A stretch of 35,434 nucleotides of DNA from a virus. The notes below the pieces were generated by a model, which was given only the letters and a program-made list of their open reading frames with translations, did no database searches and was not told the origin of the DNA. The translations under genes were made by a program, and so were the position numbers. Shown here one piece after another: positions 1 to 6,846 of the stretch (position 1 is its first letter; every line of letters begins with the position of its first letter). The DNA is taken from positions 1 to 35,434 of the IMG/VR virus record IMGVR_UViG_3300006875_000065. One strand, 5' to 3'.

Positions 1-1172
1 GGGTAAAGGGAGTTAAGATCGAACGACACAACCCACTTACTTAGACCGGTCTTCGGCTCCTTGACGTGGCCACCGACCAGAGTACCGTTGTTGGACTTGC
101 CGAATGGGTTGACAACCATGTTGCGATCCATCAGATAGTTGTGGGTAATGATATCCCACTGCTTCACCGATGCAAGGCAATCATTGTAGTTGATCTTGGC
201 ATCGTATGCCATCGCATAGACCAACTCGATCAGCTTCAGCTTGTCCTCAAGCTTCTCTACAAGTTCCACGTCATGGATGTTATATTCCATATACTTTTGA
301 AAGTTATTCAGGCGAAGATCATCCAGGTTGTCGTACTCGGAATAGTCAAGCTTTTGTTCACCAAGTTCTACCAAGGCAATGTGGTCAAGCTTGTACGACT
401 CACGAGTGACGTACGTGAACTTCTTGTAGAGTTGCATGTAGTCGAGAATCGTGATACCTACCGGTGTGTATGCTAGTTGCTCACGCCCACGGACAGGTAC
501 TCGGTATTCTTTGAGAATCCCCCAAGGCGAAATCCTGAGAGCAGCGTCTTCGCCGAGTATTCTTTTGATACGATTGATGATGTACGGGATGTCGAAGAAC
601 TCGATGTTCCAGCCGGTGACAACGTCAGGGCTGAATTCTGGTCCTTGCCAAACTCCCAGAAACGATTCGAGGAGAGCGGCTTCATCCTTACATTTAAAGT
701 ATGTGACATTGGGTTTATGCTCCTTGTATTCGCCGCAACCAAAGGAAATCTTCTTACCATTGCGGCCGATGGTAATAGCTGTAATCTCACTGTTAGCCGT
801 CTCGATATCCGGGAAACCATTCTCAATACTGGTTTCGATGTCGATAGAGCACACAGAAATTTGGGCCGGATCATATTGGATCGTCCCCTTGTAATTATCA
901 TATATGTACATGTACGTGAAGTCGCTGAGACCATAGATCTTCATGCCACTTACATTGTCGTACTGGTTGAGGAACTCGCGCGCCTCGTACATAGAGTCAA
1001 AGTCGACTCGGCCGACGTACTCACCCTTGAGGTTGGTGTACTCGGTGGATTTATTAGAAGGAATAAATAGGTACGGCTTATACTTCGTGGAAAACTGGTA
1101 CGGCTTGCCGTCCTTGATTCCACGAACCAGGATATTACCCTTATGCCGTGTTACATTCGTGTAGAAATTCAT
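1..1172 (-). CDS. 43: T4 gp43-type family B DNA polymerase, N-terminal part (runs off the left edge)
   Basis: Replicative DNA polymerase with 3'-5' proofreading. About 390 residues are visible. Seen: the exonuclease I motif DIETS (near residue 110), exo II GWNIEFFDIPYI, exo III YNIHDVELVEKL, and at the window edge the polymerase motif A beginning SFDLNSLY. The C-terminal polymerase domain lies outside the window. The start ATG at 1172 follows AAGGAG on the minus strand. It has its own early-type promoter at 1197-1226. In T4 this gene directly follows regA; here regA ends at 20080, so an accessory block of about 19 kb separates them. The divergent endolysin starts 71 bp away. The family assignment is secure; only the truncated extent is unknown. 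Confidence 0.95.
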   Translation of the reverse strand, partial: MNFYTNVTRHKGNILVRGIKDGKPYQFSTKYKPYLFIPSNKSTEYTNLKGEYVGRVDFDSMYEAREFLNQYDNVSGMKIYGLSDFTYMYIYDNYKGTIQYDPAQISVCSIDIETSIENGFPDIETANSEITAITIGRNGKKISFGCGEYKEHKPNVTYFKCKDEAALLESFLGVWQGPEFSPDVVTGWNIEFFDIPYIINRIKRILGEDAALRISPWGILKEYRVPVRGREQLAYTPVGITILDYMQLYKKFTYVTRESYKLDHIALVELGEQKLDYSEYDNLDDLRLNNFQKYMEYNIHDVELVEKLEDKLKLIELVYAMAYDAKINYNDCLASVKQWDIITHNYLMDRNMVVNPFGKSNNGTLVGGHVKEPKTGLSKWVVSFDLNSLY

Positions 1173-1196
1173 GATGACTCCTTGTGGCCAATATTA

Positions 1197-1226
1197 AGTA
1201 TAACACGGGTTCGATAATATGTACAC
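1197..1226 (-). promoter_or_regulatory. Early-type promoter for gene 43
   Basis: Minus strand: -35 GTGTACA (1220-1226), 17-bp spacer, -10 TATACT (1197-1202). It is one of 18 sites in the window with the same layout. It also lies in the 5' leader region of the divergent endolysin gene. Confidence 0.8.
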
Positions 1227-1242
1227 ATAAAAGGACAAAAAA

Positions 1243-2424
1243 ATGCAATTGACTGAACATTTTAAACTGGAAGAAATGACTGTTTCTCCAACTGCTAAAA
1301 AACTTGGATTGAGTAATACTCCAACTCCTGAACACATTGAGAACATGAGATACTGCTGCGAGAAGATCCTTGAGCCTGTCCGTGCAAAGTTCGGCCCTGT
1401 TACAATCAACTCATCGTATCGTGCACCGCTTGTCAATAAGGCAGTCGGCGGTTCGAAGACGTCGCAGCACGTCAACGGTCAGGCAATTGACTTCGAAGTC
1501 AAGGGTGTTGACAACAAGACGGTTGCTGACTGGGTTGCTGACAATCTTGAGTTTGACCAAGTCATCCTCGAGTTCTACTCTGCAGGTGACAAGAACTCTG
1601 GTTGGGTACACGCCTCAATCAAGAAAGAAGGCGGCAACCGCAAACAGCGTATGATTGCTACGAAGTCGAAGGCAGGCGGTACCGTCTATAAACAGGTAGC
1701 TGACTTTGATCCGTCAACGACTCGCGAAGCAGGAGCTCCTCAAGTAGCAAGTCCAGCAGTTCCGCAGCACTCGGTTGTGGGTCAAAAGGTAGCTCCAGCT
1801 GCACAGGGTCTTGGTGCATTAGCGGCTCTTCAGGCTAAGTGTGGCATTGCTGCCGATGGTAAGTGGGGTCCTGGTACTTATAAGGCAGCAAGAGACTTCT
1901 TCAAGCTAACCAATAACCAGGCTGCTCACTTCTTCGGACAGTGTGCGCACGAGTCTGGTGGCTTCAAGGTATTCCAAGAGAACCTGAACTACTCGGATAA
2001 GGGTCTGAACGGAATCTTTAAGAAGTACTTCCCAACAATCGCATCGACTGCTGGATATGCTCGTAAGCCAGAGAAGATTGCCAACAAGGTTTATGCAAAC
2101 CGTATGGGCAATGGTGCAGAGTCGTCAGGTGACGGCTGGAAGTTCCGTGGGCGTGGTCCTATTCAGCTGACAGGCAAGTCGAACTATACCACATTTGCAG
2201 CAGACATTGGTCGTCCAGATGTTCTGACAAATCCTGACTTAGTTACAACTGAGCTTGCATTCGAATCGGCTCTATGGTTCTTCCGTAAGAACAACCTGTT
2301 CGCAATCGCAGACAAGGGTGTTAGCGATGCCGTTATCACTCAGATCACAAAGCGAGTGAATGGTGGAACACACGGTCTTGATGACCGTCTCAAGAAAACA
2401 AAGCAATACTTTGCTTGGGGATAA
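1243..2424 (+). CDS. Two-domain endolysin: M15-type peptidase plus GH19 muramidase/chitinase-like domain
   Basis: Cell-wall lysin of 393 aa. The N-terminal half (about residues 1-130) is a peptidase M15-like fold with zinc-ligand motifs SQHVNGQAIDF and GWVHASI, expected to cut peptidoglycan cross-peptides. After a Pro/Ala/Val-rich linker (about 165-190), the C-terminal part (about 195-393) matches GH19: GQCAHESGGF with the catalytic Glu, and FRGRGPIQLTGKSNY. The short ADGKWGPGT segment before it resembles a peptidoglycan-binding repeat remnant. The start ATG follows AAAGGA. This is the only plus-strand gene in the window and ends in a strong hairpin terminator. There is no signal peptide, so a holin would be needed. 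I see no TATAAATA upstream, so its promoter is unclear. Domain calls are firm; exact bond specificity is inferred. Confidence 0.9.
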   Translation: MQLTEHFKLEEMTVSPTAKKLGLSNTPTPEHIENMRYCCEKILEPVRAKFGPVTINSSYRAPLVNKAVGGSKTSQHVNGQAIDFEVKGVDNKTVADWVADNLEFDQVILEFYSAGDKNSGWVHASIKKEGGNRKQRMIATKSKAGGTVYKQVADFDPSTTREAGAPQVASPAVPQHSVVGQKVAPAAQGLGALAALQAKCGIAADGKWGPGTYKAARDFFKLTNNQAAHFFGQCAHESGGFKVFQENLNYSDKGLNGIFKKYFPTIASTAGYARKPEKIANKVYANRMGNGAESSGDGWKFRGRGPIQLTGKSNYTTFAADIGRPDVLTNPDLVTTELAFESALWFFRKNNLFAIADKGVSDAVITQITKRVNGGTHGLDDRLKKTKQYFAWG

Positions 2425-2429
2425 TAGAT

Positions 2430-2457
2430 TGATGGGGGCGAAAGCCCCCATCTTTTT
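2430..2457 (+). terminator. Rho-independent terminator after the endolysin
   Basis: A 9-bp stem (GATGGGGGC / GCCCCCATC) with a GAAA tetraloop is followed by TTTTT. It touches the stop codon of the convergent heat-shock gene and is strong only in the plus direction. Confidence 0.9.
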
Positions 2458-2977
2458 ACTTGGTTTTACCTTCTGTCAAGAATTCGGCAGCCTGCGACGG
2501 ATATTCATCGTCGTTAATTTCTACCTTCTTCGGCTTCTTGTGCTCAGGGATAATTGCCTCTAGAGCAATCTTTAGAATACCGTTCAGAAGAGTTGCACCA
2601 CGAATCTCTACATTGTCTGCGAGACTAAACGTGCGTGTGAACGGACGGCTAGCAAGTCCTTGATACAGGAATTGCGGGAAGACCCATGCTCCAGCCGAAT
2701 CCTCTTCAACTGCATCGAACTGAGCAGCTGCATTACCCTTAATTGTAAGTTTATCATCAGCAATCTCAATCTCGAGGTCTTGCTTGGCAAAGCCAGCAAC
2801 AGCAAGTTCAATAATGTACTTGTTCTCGTCGATCTTTTTGATATTGTATGGAGGGTATTTGGCAACAACCGCTGCAGCCTGATCTTGTGCTGCAAATAGT
2901 TTTTCTGCTACCTTATCAAATCCGACAAAGAACTGGTCGAAATCTTTGAAAGCGCGTGCGCTGTGAAAAGTTTTCAT
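2456..2977 (-). CDS. Small heat-shock protein (Hsp20/IbpA family)
   Basis: ATP-independent holdase chaperone of 173 aa. The alpha-crystallin domain spans roughly residues 40-140: YPPYNIKKIDENKYIIELAVAGF is an IbpA-type start of the domain, followed by LEIEIADDKLTIKG. The C-terminal IIPEHKKPKKVEI resembles the IbpA tail. The start at 2977 is chosen because AGGAG lies 8 nt upstream; a longer reading to 3016 has no ribosome site. A perfect late promoter TATAAATA lies at 3035-3042, so expression should be late, with virion assembly. Hsp20 genes are known in several T4-like phages. A client role in head or tail assembly is inference. Confidence 0.93.
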   Translation of the reverse strand: MKTFHSARAFKDFDQFFVGFDKVAEKLFAAQDQAAAVVAKYPPYNIKKIDENKYIIELAVAGFAKQDLEIEIADDKLTIKGNAAAQFDAVEEDSAGAWVFPQFLYQGLASRPFTRTFSLADNVEIRGATLLNGILKIALEAIIPEHKKPKKVEINDDEYPSQAAEFLTEGKTK

Positions 2978-3034
2978 GTATTTTCTCCTATTAAGCGAGT
3001 TTGTGTTGTGTGTCACCCATTAGGCGTGACGTGG

Positions 3035-3042
3035 TATTTATA
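3035..3042 (-). promoter_or_regulatory. T4-type late promoter (TATAAATA) for the heat-shock gene
   Basis: An exact TATAAATA followed by CC lies about 58 nt upstream of the heat-shock start codon. A short hairpin (GTCAC / GTGAC) lies in the predicted leader. gp55 encoded at 34806-35387 should recognise this element. Confidence 0.85.
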
Positions 3043-3046
3043 CAGT

Positions 3047-3454
3047 TTACTTAGCTTTCTTAATACGTTCGCGTAAACGAGACGAACTGTAACTGTGTCG
3101 ACGACTACAGTAGTGGATAGGGATGTCAAGTTCACAACCGGTAAAGTCAGGCTGATTAATATAATCCATGCCAAGGAAACGAACATCCCAGCTATAACCA
3201 GACAATAGGTTCAGTAGATCTGCTTCCGTATCGTACGGAATTATATGATCGACATACTGGCAAGCATTAACCTGAATAAACCTCTCGGACAATGCCTGAA
3301 TAGGTTTGTTCTTCTCAGGCCTATCAATAGTAGGATCTGACTGAAGAGCCACGACTAAACGATCGCAATTCTCTTTGGCCTCAGCCAGCATTAAAATATG
3401 ACCCGCATGAAACAGGTCAAAGCAACTTGCTACGATACCTACACGTTCAGACAT
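3047..3454 (-). CDS. Cytidylyltransferase-like nucleotidyltransferase (TagD type)
   Basis: 135 aa, close to the usual length of TagD-like glycerol-3-phosphate cytidylyltransferases (about 130). The nucleotide-binding signature is present near the N terminus as SCFDLFHAGHILML (HxGH motif). A Ser-rich C-terminal YSSSRLRERI fits the second nucleotide-binding motif. It would transfer a CMP or AMP group to a small phosphorylated or acidic substrate; which substrate cannot be read from sequence. It is the last gene of an early unit running from 4232 down and overlaps the preceding small membrane gene by 16 nt. FAD synthetase-like or other adenylyltransferase activity is an alternative. Confidence 0.8.
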   Translation of the reverse strand: MSERVGIVASCFDLFHAGHILMLAEAKENCDRLVVALQSDPTIDRPEKNKPIQALSERFIQVNACQYVDHIIPYDTEADLLNLLSGYSWDVRFLGMDYINQPDFTGCELDIPIHYCSRRHSYSSSRLRERIKKAK

Positions 3455-3564
3455 TCAAGAATCACTCCGACAATAGTAAAGATGGCCAACAACGCCAGAA
3501 GGCTTAAACAGCCAGTCGCTGTCAAGCCTTCCAACATATTACGTTGACGAGGATGATTAGTCAT
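3439..3564 (-). CDS. Small single-pass membrane protein, 41 aa
   Basis: Unrecognised short gene. The N terminus is basic (MTNHPRQRN), then a continuous hydrophobic helix (about residues 19-37, LSLLALLAIFTIVGVIL) reaches nearly to the C terminus. Its start codon overlaps the stop region of the 70-aa gene upstream and its end overlaps the cytidylyltransferase-like start, so it fills an otherwise empty 100-bp gap in a tight early operon. Function unknown. Confidence 0.6.
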   Translation of the reverse strand: MTNHPRQRNMLEGLTATGCLSLLALLAIFTIVGVILECLNV

Positions 3565-3769
3565 AATCAACACCTTCATCCTGCTTGCGACCCATGTAGT
3601 GGTCGTCGCTTACACAATGAAACTGTGCCTGCAGACTGGTATTGACGATGGTCTTTGTCACCTGCCCAGCAAACTCTACGCACTGCTCTTTGCTCGCAGT
3701 CTCATAGACATCCTTTGCAAAGTACTCGCCATCGGCGGTGAACAGGTATACGATTAGCCAAAATGACAT
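3557..3769 (-). CDS. Hypothetical small protein, 70 aa
   Basis: Not recognised. It starts with a short hydrophobic stretch (SFWLIVYLF) and continues with a polar region containing two Cys residues and an acidic tail (EGVDYD). The stretch YLFTADGEYFAKDVYETASKEQC reads like a beta-rich folded small domain, not a signal peptide. The start codon overlaps the previous gene's stop by one base (TAATG), which fits translational coupling. Confidence 0.6.
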   Translation of the reverse strand: MSFWLIVYLFTADGEYFAKDVYETASKEQCVEFAGQVTKTIVNTSLQAQFHCVSDDHYMGRKQDEGVDYD

Positions 3770-3999
3770 TACTTTACCTTTACGAGGTTTGCAGGAGCAA
3801 CACAGTAGAAACCTGCATCGGTATCGACCTTAATCAGACCGTTATCATAGCAAGCCTTCGTAGTTGCTTCAACCAGTGCTTTCTCAGCATTCTCGGCTTT
3901 GATAGCCATAAACAAACAGAACAGAAGCCCAAAAATAGCAACAGTCATAAACCCAGTAAAGCTGAATACGGCTTCAAAAATATCTTTAACAATCTTCAT
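3769..3999 (-). CDS. Small membrane protein, 76 aa
   Basis: Unrecognised. One clear transmembrane helix lies at about residues 16-33 (GFMTVAIFGLLFCLFMAI), followed by a C-terminal domain with two Cys (ACYDNG, FYCVAP). If the N terminus is inside, this domain would be outside the membrane and could carry a disulfide. It overlaps the upstream gene by 4 nt and belongs to the early unit 4232-3047. Confidence 0.65.
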   Translation of the reverse strand: MKIVKDIFEAVFSFTGFMTVAIFGLLFCLFMAIKAENAEKALVEATTKACYDNGLIKVDTDAGFYCVAPANLVKVK

Positions 4000-4232
4000 T
4001 TCAATACTCCAAAAAGTAGAACCAACACGATGAAACCGTTGACGGTAACAAGTGCCTTATCTTTCATAACAATAGCAGCGTATCCCCAGATACCTGCCCC
4101 GACAATTGACAGAATAAGATCTGCCGTATGTAGATCAAATGCTCGACATGTAGCTGCGATAATTACGCAAATCGTACCGAACCATTTCACAATCTCGAAT
4201 GTGTTAAACACTTTAGTTTCTTTCATCATCAT
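3996..4232 (-). CDS. Small polytopic membrane protein, 78 aa
   Basis: Three or so hydrophobic segments (IVKWFGTICVIIAA, LILSIVGAGIWGYAAIVM, GFIVLVLLFGVL). Function not recognised. There are three in-frame ATGs at 4232, 4229 and 4226. The -10 box ends at 4239, so the transcript would start at or next to the first ATG, making this a possible leaderless message. The first codons (ATGATGAAAGAAACTAA) are the same as those of the zincin gene at 4753, so a start further in (GTG at Val8) is an alternative. Confidence 0.7.
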   Translation of the reverse strand: MMMKETKVFNTFEIVKWFGTICVIIAATCRAFDLHTADLILSIVGAGIWGYAAIVMKDKALVTVNGFIVLVLLFGVLK

Positions 4233-4238
4233 ATAACC

Positions 4239-4268
4239 AGTATACCATATATCTGATAATATGTACAC
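4239..4268 (-). promoter_or_regulatory. Early-type promoter for the 4232-3047 operon
   Basis: -35 GTGTACA (4262-4268), 17-bp spacer, -10 TATACT (4239-4244). Almost identical to the gene 43 promoter, including TATTATC just after the -35 box. Confidence 0.85.
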
Positions 4269-4270
4269 AG

Positions 4271-4753
4271 TTATTTTGTATGATTGCAAAATTTGTGAAA
4301 GAGACCGACTTCACGGCCGTAGGCTTCAATCTCCCAAGGAGCATCGAAGTATGCGTCTTCTTTGCCCTTAGGCTTCCAGATCTCACCCATCCACCTGCTG
4401 TAGATTTGAAGACCGCCGCGAGCAGCAACGGCAATGCCAGACTGAAGTTCGTTCTTGGCATGTTGCTTGACGTGGACCATCTCATGGCCGAGAATCTTAA
4501 TCATCTCATTGATGTCTTGATTCTTGAGTCCAATTGTAAACCAGCGAGGATTGCGTGTACCATCCTCGTCAACACACTCACCATCCACGCGCATGTTGTT
4601 ACGAACCTCGAGGTCGATTACGAGGTTGCGGACCATGCGAGGATCCATCAACTGATTTGCAAAGAACTCTGCAGCTTCCTTGAGGATAGCCTTTTCTTTG
4701 CGCTTACCGATCATACCTGTAATAGTGATTTGCATATTAGTTTCTTTCATCAT
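4271..4753 (-). CDS. Predicted zinc metallopeptidase (zincin), HExxH
   Basis: 160 aa. The motif GHEMVHVKQHAKNEL (about residues 88-102) carries HExxH, whose Glu and two His are the classical zincin catalytic set. A Glu in WEIEAYGRE, about 40 residues on, is a candidate third zinc ligand, as in SprT/gluzincin-like proteins. There is no signal peptide, so it should act in the cytoplasm. Phage SprT-like proteases are known, but the substrate is not predictable. Start choices are ATG 4753, 4750 or 4735; none has a good ribosome site. It is a single-gene early unit with its own promoter at 4763-4792. Confidence 0.75.
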   Translation of the reverse strand: MMKETNMQITITGMIGKRKEKAILKEAAEFFANQLMDPRMVRNLVIDLEVRNNMRVDGECVDEDGTRNPRWFTIGLKNQDINEMIKILGHEMVHVKQHAKNELQSGIAVAARGGLQIYSRWMGEIWKPKGKEDAYFDAPWEIEAYGREVGLFHKFCNHTK

Positions 4754-4762
4754 TATAGGTTT

Positions 4763-4792
4763 ACCCTATCATGTTTTAGAAATAATGTACAT
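4763..4792 (-). promoter_or_regulatory. Early-type promoter for the zincin gene
   Basis: -35 ATGTACA (4786-4792), 17-bp spacer, -10 TAGGGT (4763-4768). The predicted leader is only a few bases long. Confidence 0.7.
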
Positions 4793-4794
4793 AA

Positions 4795-6846
4795 CTATTT
4801 TGAGGTTGCGCGATAAACTCCATCCCAGTTTGCAGGTGCCTTCTTCATTTCGGTCATGCGATCAAGCATCATCTCATAGTATGCACTCAATGCACCGCCC
4901 CATACAGGAGCCATCTCATAAGCCATTGTCAGAGCACGATCCCAACGACCGGCACGATAATGTTCTAGGAATATGTTGTGTGCTCTCTCAGCAGCCGGTG
5001 CAAAATCCTCAACAATCGTAAAGATACGAGCCGGTTCTGTCTTGCCCTTCACGGCGATCAGGTCAAGCTCAATTACTTGGTATACATCCCTAACCGATTC
5101 GGCTGTCTGTGGCCCGACGACAAGTTTGACTCCATAAGGCTTGGATTGACCTTCGAGACGAGCAGCCAGATTAACCCCGTCGCCCAGACAAGTATAATCG
5201 AAGCGCTGATCGCTACCCATATTGCCAACCACCACAGTGGCAGTGTTAATACCAAGACCCATACCGAAAGCTGGAATGCCTTCTTTTTCAACTTCTGCAT
5301 TAAATGTCTCCAAGTCTTTTAACATATCAAGCGCTGTACGTACAGCATTCTTTGCGTGGTCTGGATCGTCAAGTGGAGCGTTCCAAAATGCCATCTGAGC
5401 ATCACCAATATACTTATCAAGCGTACCATTGTTGTCGATGATACGCTTTGTCATTGCAGTCATGTAACGGTTCATGATCTTTGTCAGACCTTGTACGTCC
5501 TCGCCATAGTGCTCTGAGATCGTAGTGAATCCACGAACGTCGGTGAACATGATTGACAATTCTCTTGACTCACCACCAAGTGCCAGGAGTTCTGGGTTCT
5601 TCTGCAACTTCTCGACCATGGCAGGTGACAGATAAGTACCGAACTGCTTCTTGATCTGTTGCTTTTGTAGGAACTCAGAGATGAACTTGACCGTATAGAT
5701 GTGCATGTAGATCAGAAGAGCTGCAAGCACGTTATATGTTACATCAAGCATTATACTATATTTGGTAAATAAGTACACCGGGAAATAAAGGTACGCGGCA
5801 AACAAGACGGCGATATATATAATTGAGAATCTAAAACGTGAGAACACGATCATTGCAAGAGTGAGAAATAAGAATGTCCCAAGATCAACCAACGGTGTCC
5901 AGTTTGGAATCGAAACCGAATCCCCAGCAATTAGCGTCTCCAGAAGACTGGCTTGTACCTGATGGGGATAGCGCGGACCTTGTGGGGTCGCTACAGGGTT
6001 GGCAACTCCAGCAGCAGTTACTCCAAGCACAACCATCTTACCCGTTAGATCCGGAAGAGATTGAGCACCGACTTCATATGTTGGAAAAGTGTAGTTCGGG
6101 TTTATGAAAACTCGGCCATATTCATCAGTTTTAATTGTTTCAAAAGAAGGAATACGTAATGCTTCAACCCCAGTCTGATTTATCTTCGCTTGATACGATG
6201 GATCTCCAGCAGCTACACGTAGCAGCTCTAGAGCAAATGCGGGGTAGTATTCGCCAGATGATTGTGCTAGAAGAGGAACTCGCCTCACGACCCCGTCTGA
6301 CTCAGGTAGGGACGATGTTATCCCAACACCGGCAGCGGCTTCTTGAAGAAGTGAGATATTACTTAGAACGCATGGATATTGAGGAAGAAACTCGGTTACT
6401 TCTCCATCGCCGATTACGGCAACGCCTGTCTTCCGAATTGTCGCACTTGCCCGTGAACAAGAGTCGCTTACAGTCTGACTAAGAACGACCGGATACTTAG
6501 TTAAAGCATCTGCAAGAACCCTATCAGTCCCCAGGCGATCAGGCTCAGGCATAAGTACAGTGCTGCCAACAAGGCCAGCCCCTCTACCGTATATCTCGCC
6601 AATGATTTTAGCATGGACTTCCCTCGGGAAAGGCCACTGACCATATTTTTCAACTGCTTTCTCCCCAATATTAACTACGACTATTTGTTCTGATTGCTTT
6701 TGTTCACCAATCATAAGATAATCATAATACTTTAGTCTGGTAGACTCAACCAAAAACGGGTCTTGAACCTTGATAGCCAGTAGGATACCAAAGGTTAGTA
6801 GAGCTAACCACGGCGACAGAGCCGATTTAATCACCTTGTTTAACAT
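4795..6846 (-). CDS. CHASE2-domain transmembrane class III adenylate cyclase
   Basis: 683 aa. An N-terminal membrane anchor (about 12-28) precedes a CHASE2 extracytoplasmic sensor domain (about 35-315: LKYYDYLMIG, WPFPREVHAKII, GRVFINPN). Three transmembrane helices follow (about 318-385), then a cytoplasmic class III cyclase domain (about 425-610). Metal-binding Asp436 (MFTDVRGFT) and Asp482 (YIGDAQMAF) are present, as are Lys478 and Thr552 (the base-selecting pair typical of ATP), and Asn559 and Arg563 in GVNLAARLE. The catalytic set looks intact, so cAMP synthesis is predicted. It is the last gene of the curli-like cassette and starts 20 nt inside the FecR gene. FecR/CHASE2-cyclase pairs occur in bacterial chromosomes; a phage copy is unexpected. 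The ligand is unknown. Confidence 0.92.
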   Translation of the reverse strand: MLNKVIKSALSPWLALLTFGILLAIKVQDPFLVESTRLKYYDYLMIGEQKQSEQIVVVNIGEKAVEKYGQWPFPREVHAKIIGEIYGRGAGLVGSTVLMPEPDRLGTDRVLADALTKYPVVLSQTVSDSCSRASATIRKTGVAVIGDGEVTEFLPQYPCVLSNISLLQEAAAGVGITSSLPESDGVVRRVPLLAQSSGEYYPAFALELLRVAAGDPSYQAKINQTGVEALRIPSFETIKTDEYGRVFINPNYTFPTYEVGAQSLPDLTGKMVVLGVTAAGVANPVATPQGPRYPHQVQASLLETLIAGDSVSIPNWTPLVDLGTFLFLTLAMIVFSRFRFSIIYIAVLFAAYLYFPVYLFTKYSIMLDVTYNVLAALLIYMHIYTVKFISEFLQKQQIKKQFGTYLSPAMVEKLQKNPELLALGGESRELSIMFTDVRGFTTISEHYGEDVQGLTKIMNRYMTAMTKRIIDNNGTLDKYIGDAQMAFWNAPLDDPDHAKNAVRTALDMLKDLETFNAEVEKEGIPAFGMGLGINTATVVVGNMGSDQRFDYTCLGDGVNLAARLEGQSKPYGVKLVVGPQTAESVRDVYQVIELDLIAVKGKTEPARIFTIVEDFAPAAERAHNIFLEHYRAGRWDRALTMAYEMAPVWGGALSAYYEMMLDRMTEMKKAPANWDGVYRATSK

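Noticed and set aside
66-1070. Plus-strand open frames opposite gene 43
   Set aside because: They are antisense to a clear DNA polymerase frame with all exonuclease motifs and have no ribosome sites.
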